From assembly GCA_932521025.1 (NCBI GenBank), contig OW051473.1, positions 9,858,001 to 9,922,000 of the forward strand: 64,000 bases of DNA. The letters are read 5' to 3'. Shown here piece after piece: positions 56,280 through 64,000 of this stretch. How positions within the stretch are numbered: the stretch's first letter is position 1; every line of letters begins with the position of its first letter. The DNA comes from Oscheius onirici (Eukaryota > Nematoda > Chromadorea > Rhabditida > Rhabditidae). The notes beneath the pieces are model-generated. The model ran no database searches, was not told the DNA's origin, and worked only from the letters and a program-made list of their open reading frames with translations. The translations under genes were made by a program, and so were the position numbers.

Positions 56280-59248
56280 ATGGCCCTTCAGAACATGAGG
56301 ATCTCCATAAGCATAATATTCTGCATAATCTCGTCAGTATTTTCATGGCCCAGTAAGATTTTCCAGCATTTTTTAACCAATTTTCTTAGATACACTTTAT
56401 GTAATCCTTGGACAGCAATCAGAGTACGAAAGCAGATGGAGTCAACAGTTGGCAGAATCCATAACTCGACAGTCTTATCAACTATTTTTGCAAGAAAATC
56501 CACAAGCTGTGAAAAAGCCTCTCTTCCTATACTTCGATGGATCAGAGTCACCAAGAGAATGGCAAATTTTGACACTTTCAGAAAGGTACGTCTTTTTTTC
56601 TTCTGTCTTAAAAGCACTGATTCAGACTTTTAGAACATCCAGATCGTGCGGATGCGGAATGGTTCGTGTTTCTGGAACCGTATTCTAAAGTCAGTGTTCG
56701 AAAACTAGTGGAATTCTTGAAAAGACACAATTCAACTGAACCGCTCTTTTTTGGACACAGTATTTGTGACGGAAAGTATGTTTTGGCTGTCTAACTAACT
56801 GTCTTGTCTGTGTCTACTTTTTCTAGACCAAAGCGCGTCGGCTGTCTGTCTAAAATATATTTTCTTTTCAGAATGTCCATAACCCATCACTACTATGGCT
56901 TCACAGAAATGGGAAAGTCTTGGTTCACATATCCTGAACCATCCGCTGGAATTGTGCTCTCAAGGACACTCCTACAACGGTATATTGTTTTGCTCAAACC
57001 CATTTTTTTATTTTTCAGGATTTACGAAAGACTAAAGAGTAGAAAAACGGGTCTTTCCATGTTCGCCATCGATGCCAGTCACGAACTGTCCAAGTTCATT
57101 TATGAATCACTGAACATTGAATTGACTTCTCAGGAAGATGTCTTCTGTTTAAAGGACGATGAAGAAGCCTGTGCTGTCTATTTTAACGTAAAAAAATACA
57201 AAAATATCGCTTAGAATAGTTTTCAGGAGCCTCGATATGAATGCAGCAAGGAATTGAAAACTGTGCCGAGTGATGTGAAAGCATATGTCAAGACGTGGTC
57301 GGAGAATCATCAGAGCAGAGGTAGGCAGTTTTTTGGGCATTTCAATGCAGTTTAAGTACCCTACATCTTGAAAACTTGGGCACCGTCATTTCCGTCGACC
57401 GAATTCATTAGTGACGTGGATAGTGAGAATCCTCCGACGAAGAGTTTGGGAGTGGAAAACACCGAGCGAGGTTAGTCCATTCTCTATTTATCAAACTCTA
57501 GAAGAAGTGAGAGAAACTGGTGTTAAAATTCCATATAGCTCATTCCAAACAGCCAACTTGCGCAAAATTGCGCACGATAATTCCCTGGAAAATGCGGTCA
57601 AATCAGAACTGTCGCGCGTACGCAGTTTCGCGTAAAAAGAAAGTTCGTAACGTAAAATGTTGTGTCTTGCGACACTCTGGAGAGCTTAGAGAAGAAGAAG
57701 AGAGAGAGGTTTATATGTTTATTGTGAACTAAACAAATAGGTATTTTTGGAAGCAAAAGGTTGGGGAGAAATTGGGTAACAAAAGTGACGTGAGGTACGT
57801 CACACAAAGGTAAAAATAACAACACAAAAGAACGCCAGCTTCCAAGAAGTTGGTTCGGGGTTACGGTAGTTCGTGACGGGACCGCACAGGCGCGGCTGGG
57901 ATTTGGCGCGAATTCAAGTTGAGCTAGGACTCAACAGTGAAGATAATTATGATTCGTTCTCATAACTGTGGACAAAACCTGATATTTGCTCTTCTTACCC
58001 TCTTCTTACTGGACACAAAGTGGAAACATTAAATACTCCACCAAGACTGACCATCAAAAATTGTATGTTGAAGGAACTACCACAAAAAAGGTAAAAAGGT
58101 GTATCATGGCACATTGCGATGATATGATGATCAGGCTGGTATCAGAACCTTGAAGTCCATTTTTCCTTTTACACTTTAGAACACAATTGAAAAATTGGTT
58201 TTTCAGGCCACTGTGAAAAAACATTCGCCATGCTGGAAAAGTTCAACAAGGACGATAGTGACAAGTACAAATGGCTCCTGATAGCTGATGACGATACTCT
58301 GATCAATTCTGAAGCTCTGATGGGCCCTTTAAATTGTCACAACAGTGAGGATATGGTATGAACAAAACTCTGTACACAAAAAACTCACCTTTTAGCTCAT
58401 AATCGGTGAACGGTACGGCTTTGGAGTTTCGCTCTCTGGACAAGGCTCTTACAACTATCCAACTGGAGGATCTGGGTAAACTTTACGAAATTCAGTTGAT
58501 ATAGAGTGTTTCAGAATGATTTTCACACGATCAGCAGTCCAAAAACTTCTGGAAAACTGTTTCTGTCCCAAGAATGAATCGCCCGACGATATGGTCATAG
58601 GTGCCGTTTTAGGGTTTACATAGTCAAGAAATTTTGTTTCAGGAATGTGTAGCAGAGCTTTGGACATTCCTATCATCCACATCGCAGCATTTCATCAAGC
58701 TCAGCCGATGGATTACTCTGAAGAAACTGTTGGGTACGTCTTTTTTTGTCGCAACGATGCTGTTGCCGCTCAATACGCCGCAAAAAAAGCTGCTTTACTG
58801 TTGTCTAGTCGTTTTCTGATATCCGTCTAACTGTCTTATCTGTGGCAGTCAAATGCGTTTCCACAACAATGCGAGTGACTTGTCTGTGGCTCGCTGTGTG
58901 GTTAGTTGTCTTGTAAGTGACGGTCATTTTTGTAGCCACAAGGATGCGACTGTCTTGTCTGTTGCTGGCCAAAACAAGTGGCCCATTTCAAATACCACGA
59001 CATCTCTGTTTTTCAGAAAACTTCGACCAATCTCTTTCCACAAGTTCAATGACATAGATCCAGTTGAAGTCTATCAGAACATTCTGCTCAAAGAGCCCTC
59101 TCCTCGACCACAAAACTACCAAGAACCTCCAGTACAAAAACTTCCATTTGACTGGAAGACGGTCTCTGCAACAGAATGGATCAAGTACATTCTGGAGGAG
59201 GATCCAACAGCTTTCGACAGCGAAAAATCTGGTCACTTTGAGCTTTAG
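56280..59248 (+). CDS. B3GLCT: Beta-1,3-glucosyltransferase (B3GLCT-like, GT31)
   Basis: ER enzyme that adds glucose to O-fucose on thrombospondin type-1 repeats. Start ATG 56280 (MALQNMRISISIIFCIISSV, signal peptide; the ATG at 56295 is an alternative). The N-terminal fringe-like domain includes HPDRADAEWFVFLEPYSKVS, HSICDGK and YPEPSAGIVLSR. It is followed by DASHELSKFIYESLN, ILKTWAP and NTERGHCEKTFAML. The catalytic part has WLLIADDDTLI (DDD metal site), ERYGFGVSLSG, GGSGMIFTRSAVQKLLENC, ESPDDMVIGMCSRAL, FHQAQPMDYSEE and ISFHKFNDIDPVEVY. The C-terminus, SGHFEL, is a KDEL-like ER retention signal comparable to REEL in the human enzyme. About ten exons join in phase and the protein seems complete. 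Introns at about 56,780-56,870, 57,475-58,206 and 58,735-59,018 are larger; the first and third contain GACAGTTAGAC copies. Confidence 0.9.
56785..56815 (-). repeat. GACAGTTAGAC repeat in B3GLCT intron
   Basis: CTGTCTAACTAACTGTCTTG followed by TCTGTG is a minus-strand copy of the dispersed core, with a 4-base internal duplication (TAAC). Confidence 0.75.
58815..58975 (-). repeat. GACAGTTAGAC repeat copies in B3GLCT intron
   Basis: Three minus-strand copies lie in about 160 bases: TCTAACTGTCTTATCTGTGG at about 58,827; a weaker one at about 58,876-58,920; GACTGTCTTGTCTGTTGCTG at about 58,949. GTGGC/GCCACAA linkers are present. Confidence 0.7.
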
Positions 59249-59923
59249 GTATTACAGCTTTATAATTTTTACGTGTTGTTAGTTTCCAGTGAAAGACGTG
59301 TACATGTTGTTGCCTTTACCTAGATAGGAAAATAAAACTTAACAGTCTATTGTTCAAGTAGCCGTTTTTATGATACGAGATGATGATGCGAGAGGTCATT
59401 TATGTTGTGCCCTTGATGCTTTTGTCAAAGCTGCGAACAGGTCTTCGTACCGTCTCTGCTTTCGCGCCGATTCAACTGTTTTACTGCCAGGCCCCCACAA
59501 TTAGGCATTTCTTCCCCCTGCGATCACATTTTCCTCAGGCTAAGCCTCCTCACTTTCACCAGTAGCTTTCCCTCGCAGCGCTCTACTACATATCTCCCAT
59601 AACGATCTGTTCCTAGCCTTCTTTTCTCTCTCTTTTTTCCACGCAAACGTTCCGTCTAGCTTTCTCCTTTTCGCCTGATGGTATCTCGTGTGCCTCGACC
59701 TTCCGGAAACCAGCTTCAGTGCTTTTTGAGCTAGAAGAATCCTCCCTCCTGGTCATTCTCTCCAATTTATCAGAGTGTAATTGAAGCGGCCGGCAGTGTC
59801 TCTTTTGTGGTGGCGAGGCGTTCTTGCCCATTAAGTTTCTTTGTTTTCTGCTGGTCAAGCGACCAGTTTTCTCCTCTCAGAACTTTGAAAGTGAAGCAAA
59901 CAAGCAGATTCTAGGTAATCAAC
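59249..59923. other. Intergenic between B3GLCT and reeler gene
   Basis: AATAAA for B3GLCT at about 59,330. A minus-strand frame at 59,613-59,858 and an overlapping one extending to about 59,535 are Lys/Arg/Glu-rich and not assigned. The remainder presumably holds the promoter of the reeler gene. Confidence 0.35.
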
Positions 59924-62070
59924 ATGCTGCTACTGCTTTTTTCAGCAGTTTCCACAGTTTTTGCCTGGCCGGATGGAGCTCCGTGTGTACATGCAGCCTT
60001 CGAGAGCATGAATCCTCTAGAAGCTGTGGAACATCAGGGTGGTCTTCAGCTCGACGCTCCCCCTTACGAGATCATCGTCGATCAGAAGTGTTATTGGAGA
60101 AATCAACCGATAGCATGTAAATCATTTTTGTCTCAGCCTGTCGAGAAGACCGTAAAAGATTTCAATCGCGCGCCAATCTCCGATCCTCGGCAGGAAGCTC
60201 GTTTTCTCCAGCTTTTTTTCTTTTTCGAAATTTGAACCTGTCCGTCAGAGAGTGAAACTGAAGAGAATGCTTGGTTTCAGTAACACTTCAAGGCAAAAAC
60301 GAGTCCATTTGGTTCAAAGGCTTCGTTATTCAGCCCTTCAAGTGGAACAATGATCAATTAGGAGAACGGTAGGGAGTCGGGGAGATAAAGTGAAAGATTG
60401 GGACTTTTTTTTAGGATTGGTCAGTTGGTGAGACTGGATGACAATGGATCTTGGCAGCAACAGTGCTTCAGGTATGACCTGATTTATTTATGTTATCAGA
60501 TAGATTTGCTTGTTGGTTCATTCTGGTCAAAAACAAGACAGTTCGACAGCAGTATTGTTGTGGCCGTGAAAAAGTGCCGCATCCTCCACTTCTGCCTTCC
60601 AGTTTTTCGCCTAATCTCCGAAATTTTGAAACTTTGACAAGAAGCGTCCGTTTTCTGGTTTATCGCACCCCGCGCGGAGCGCGAGTTGGATTTGGCTTTG
60701 CCTCCCATTAGTGCAGAACGCACCGAGCATAAAATCGCGCGCAGCGCGCCAGAAGTATTTTCAGGGTTCGGGAAACATTCCATCGGATTCAGCGTAAAAA
60801 GTTACCCCTAGAGCCTTATTTTCAAGTCGATAGCTCAAAAAATTACAAAGTTAGACAAAGTTCTGGTTTTCCAAAACGTCCGCCGCGGTTGTGCGCGATT
60901 TGCGGGCTCATTTTTGCGAATTTTTCTCTGAAATTTTGGATAGAGCTATAACTAAGTCTATCTCAGAGGGGGGTATCTTTTAGAATTTTGATTTTCTGCC
61001 TGGATCACACCTCTACGCCCTGCATTTTTGGACTTAGAAATTTTTTCATTAAAAAGTTGGTGTATTGTTAAGGGTCGCCACTCCACCCACACGACCCGGG
61101 TTCGATCCCGCCCTTCTGCAAACCTTTTTGCTAAATTGTTTTGAGCAGGAATTGACGTCAGCCACGCTCTGGCAACTTTTTGTGATCGTATTCGACCGTT
61201 TCCCGCCATTATGCCAAGGCGCAAGGCAGTTATTCTGAGTTTACTCCTTGTTCATGGCGCAATGTCCGATACTTTTAGGAACGAGGGAGTATGGTAGTCT
61301 TCTTCTTCTATTCTATCCCTGTAAAATTCTCAAGATAGTGGGAAATACCCAATCCTTTCTTGGAGCAACTCGACATCGGCTAAGTTCTGACCTGTCTGGT
61401 CTCGATCTTGTGTCGGTGCAAAATGAATCGGAGCTTGCCGAAAACGATGGTTCACACTTTTTTGCTTGTGTATACATAGAGAACCTCTATTCGTAAATTC
61501 CATGAATTTTGACAAAAAGTGAACAATCTGGATTTGTGAAAAAGTGGATTCTTTAGACAAAGAGGGATTTGTCTTTACCCTGTGTTTTCTTTTAGGAGAC
61601 CGGACAAAAAGTGAACAATACAAAGTGGATTATAAGTTCAACAAAATATTTAAGATGAAATACTTTAGGATCTCATGGTTTTCAGGTTCAAAGATTCTGC
61701 CACTCATTCCCACAATGAGAAGAAGAAGCACATGCGAATGTGGTGGAGAGTTGACGGCGAGACTGATACTGTCCAGTTTGTGTAAGTTCCCTCAACTGTT
61801 TTCGATTTCACCCATTTCAGGGCTTCGGTTGTTAAGCACCAGACACTCTTCTGGGTGAAATCCGTCAGATCGAACCCAATTCCTCCCTGCAGACTCCAGA
61901 GATTCGGAATTTCCAACTACGTGCCTCCTCTGCCAACAGTCCCTCCTCCTGTCAAGGCGTTCAAGATGGAAACGCACAATGTCTTTGACAAAGAGGGACT
62001 TACACCCCGAGTGGTTCGTAAAGGCACCAACAAAAAGTTTGGTCGGCGTAGTCGACTCATTCACAATTAG
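59924..62070 (+). CDS. Secreted reeler-domain protein
   Basis: From ATG 59924: signal peptide MLLLLFSAVSTVFAW. Exon 1 encodes DGAPCVHAAFESMNPLEAVE and APPYEIIVDQKCYW, the start of a reeler domain. Exon 2 (after a 160-base intron) encodes VTLQGKNESIWFKGFVIQPF with the typical FKGF core, exon 3 IGQLVRLDDNGSWQQQCF, then after about 1.2 kb exon 4 ATHSHNEKKKHMRMWWRVDG and exon 5 ASVVKHQTLFWVKSV, completing the beta-sandwich. The tail is Pro- and basic-rich, ending LIHN at 62070. Insect and nematode proteins of this single-domain type include putative defence proteins. The 1.2-kb intron contains a GACAGTTCGACAGC copy (60,535) and repeat-like sequence (60,690-61,240). The gene may continue into the ShK exons downstream if the last exon is alternatively spliced. 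Confidence 0.75.
61060..61135 (+). other. tRNA-like sequence in the reeler-gene intron
   Basis: TTGGTGTATTGTTAAGGGTC resembles a tRNA D-arm (A box), and CCCGGGTTCGATCCCG is a good B box/T-arm. The acceptor stem does not pair. It is likely a tRNA-derived repeat rather than a working tRNA. Confidence 0.4.
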
Positions 62071-62277
62071 CAGCTTTAATGTGTGTCACTTGTACTTAAC
62101 TCGTTCTTTCTGTCATTAATACACCTCTTACACTACTGATTCGTTTACTGCACCCTTGTACTATCGTAGATCACGAACACACCGTAACATAGCAAAAGTT
62201 TCCTGGTTCTCGATAACGTCATCTCTCACTCTGCACCGTTGTTGTAACACAGGTAACATTAGAAATTTGTACTGTTT

Positions 62278-63651
62278 CAGCCTCAATTCGTTCCGACGAC
62301 TCAGGCACCAATCATTACTACTAGGGTAAGTTTGTCTTATGGTAACGGGAAAGATAAAATTTCAGCCAAACTCTGTCCCTCAGCAGATGACACATATTAT
62401 TCCTATCACAAGTATGGAGACTATTCATACTCGTGAGTTTTTAGATACGGCCACAGACAAGAAACTTAGACAGTCAAACAGAGTATGTAGTCACAGACAA
62501 GACAGCTTGTCGGATATTTGTTGTGTCTCCTTAAAAAAATTGTCAGTTGCTCCAAATACGGCAGTAGGAAAGTTCATCATTGCGTCTTGGCTGACTCTGT
62601 TTGTCTATGGCCACGAGAATTGTCGTAGTAAGTTCAGAACTGTTAGGTTATCACGTCACTTATAAACCTTCTTTCACAGGTTTTCCCCTCTGAGAACACG
62701 GTAAAGAGCAGGCAGAATCAGTTGGCGCTACGACGCCACCAGGTAACGAAGTTGTTTGGTAGGCTATTATCGTTCTATGCATAGTCTTAGATACTTCCGC
62801 AAAAGTTTTCAGTATTTGAAGCAGGCAAACCTGGAAAATGATTTGAATGAGTTAGGAGAAGTTCAAAGACGCAAAACAGTTAGAACTAAACCAGTTTGTT
62901 GCACTTTCTTTACCGCCATTCAGGGAAAGCCTTGTCTCTCTATGTTTTTGACCACATAGTATGTAGCCACAGACCAGACAGTACAGCCGTAGCCATACAT
63001 ATTCGATACTTTTGGAGCTCTGTGTGTCGAGAGCTTCTTACCACGATACATAGATATTGAAGACATGCAAAAGCCTGTATACTCTGGGGAATTGACCCGT
63101 CGCCGGATTTCAACAGCATATCTGTTTGTTACTCTCCCCAACAGTTGTTGTTTCTTATCTTGGTCAAAACACTGCCAAAACTCTGTAAACCTGTTCAAAA
63201 TGTTTCCACTCTCTACCGTGGTCTAGCCATATCCTTAAGGGGGGTCTTTTCGCAGTACCTACATCCTGTTTTACATTTCATTCTCACATTTTCAGATCTT
63301 GTAGAGAATGATGCCACAACGACTTCTAGACCGTTCACTTCCTTTGCCACAACGAGAGCACAGTTGGCTTTCCAGAATCGCCGAATCACAATGTTAGTGC
63401 CAAAGTTTCTCAAGTACTTCAGCCTTCCAGGGAAAGACCACAGCCTCGACCGGCTGCTCGTCCAGTGCAGAATACTGTCCAGAATCCTAATCCACGTAAA
63501 TTTTTATTCCTCCCTCAACCATTTGCATCTTCCAGAGTGCGTGAACAGAGATACTCCTCAGCGCTGTCGGACATGGCTGCGGTTCTGTAGAACGCCTCAG
63601 TTTATTGGCTATATGTCTACGTATTGTAGAGCAACATGCGGGTTCTGTTAA
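62278..63651 (+). CDS. Pro/Thr-rich secreted protein with ShK domain (start unresolved)
   Basis: The last exon (about 63533-63651) encodes an ShKT domain: QCVNRDTPQRCRTWLRFC, then MSTYCRATCGFC with all six cysteines and a terminal stop. It joins in phase to a Pro/Gln-rich exon (QPSRERPQPRPAARPVQNTV). Upstream short coding pieces with splice acceptors include PQFVPTTQAPIITTR (62,278), VFPSENTVKSRQNQLALRRH (about 62,680) and a Thr-rich DATTTSRPFTSFATTRAQ (about 63,310). No signal peptide was found here, so either the first exon is missed or these exons belong to the reeler gene just upstream, giving a reeler-linker-ShK protein. Copies of the GACAGTTAGAC repeat lie at about 62,455, 62,495, 62,870 and 62,965 in the introns. 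ShK modules are common in secreted nematode proteins. Confidence 0.6.
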
Positions 63652-63841
63652 TTTCAAAGCAAATAAAAATATATATCGACGGGAAGAATCTCTTTATGCT
63701 ATCTAAGCCAAAAGAACAACCGAGAGACAGAAAAAGTACCTGCTATAGTGGCTACAAACTAACAAAATCAACCGCGGCACTCGATTGCCTAAACACCGTT
63801 TTTAATTTAAAAGTGTGTAAAAAAAGATGCCTATTAAATGA

Positions 63842-63971
63842 TTACAAAAGCATGGTATGGGGCTTCTCCAGGAACTCCTTGAAGTGACGCAGCCAGACAG
63901 CTCCGACGGCTCCATCGACGGTACGGTGGTCACATGACATTGTAACCTTCATAACTTTTGTTGAGCGGTAT
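63842..63971 (-). CDS. dlat-1: Pyruvate dehydrogenase E2 (DLAT), last exon
   Basis: The minus-strand exon after CTTTCAG encodes [40 protein letters not shown] and LL, then stop at 63842. DHRxVDG is the catalytic motif (His) of lipoyl-dependent acyltransferases, and the rest matches the end of the mitochondrial dihydrolipoamide acetyltransferase rather than the 2-oxoglutarate or branched-chain E2. It transfers acetyl groups to CoA in the pyruvate dehydrogenase complex. Upstream exons lie beyond the right edge of the window, so the gene is partial here only because of the boundary. Confidence 0.85.
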
Positions 63972-64000
63972 CTGAAAGATATTGCTTTAACGTGAGAGAG

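Noticed and set aside
59535-59858. Minus-strand Lys/Arg/Glu-rich frames between B3GLCT and the reeler gene
   Set aside because: Two overlapping frames look equally coding. Composition is low-complexity and no splice-supported structure or homology was seen.
61060-61135. A functional tRNA gene
   Set aside because: The B box is good, but no acceptor stem or clear anticodon stem can be drawn. It is kept only as a tRNA-like sequence.

Overview
The window is animal nuclear DNA, almost certainly from a rhabditid-type nematode. Coding runs are short and interrupted by many small introns, often 38-60 bases, that end in the nematode acceptor TTTTCAG. The gene content also fits: a cuticle collagen with the nematode N-terminal layout, an innexin, an ShK-domain secreted protein, a reeler-domain protein, an Ly6-type protein, a neuropeptide receptor, and a fragment of the fused isocitrate lyase-malate synthase typical of nematodes. 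Genes lie on both strands with no operon evident. All intron boundaries given are hand-read predictions.

Layout. 0-3.5 kb: decayed coding sequence and a repeat pair, then a 3-hydroxyacyl-CoA dehydrogenase whose last exons are missing. 4.2-9.3 kb: a large, apparently intact, unrecognised helical gene on the minus strand. 10.5-24.2 kb: an accessory-looking island with a broken gene, a GACAGAG minisatellite, a RING-like locus mixed with an isocitrate lyase/malate synthase fragment, a SUMO-protease-like locus, a frame-disrupted relative, and a small intact gene. Several reading frames here carry stops or shifts. 24.9-30.9 kb: an SGNH hydrolase (+) and an innexin (-) whose long intron holds the remains of an LTR retrotransposon. 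31-39.7 kb: gene-poor, with foldback elements and small genes. 39.7-43.2 kb: three small secreted-protein genes, two of them neighbouring Gly/Tyr-rich relatives. 43.5-46.3 kb: a rhodopsin-type neuropeptide receptor. 48.8-52.5 kb: an Ly6-type gene (+) and a cuticle collagen with a long non-collagenous tail (-). 52.8-53.3 kb: the 3' end of an RTE-type LINE. 54.3-59.2 kb: RAB5IF/OPTI and a B3GLCT-type glucosyltransferase. 59.9-63.7 kb: a reeler-domain gene and an ShK gene. At the right edge the last exon of pyruvate dehydrogenase E2 enters on the minus strand.

The most notable non-genic signal is a dispersed short repeat with core ACAGACAAGACAGTTAGACA. It appears on both strands at a dozen or more places, as single copies or loose arrays, and often inside introns of intact genes. 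Two foldback/MITE-like families, degenerate GACAGAG arrays and an inverted pair of larger repeats add to the repeat content. No single new system can be claimed. The best candidates for follow-up are the 10.5-21.7 kb island (RING-like and Ulp-like proteins with related C-terminal tails) and the dispersed GACAGTTAGAC repeat.
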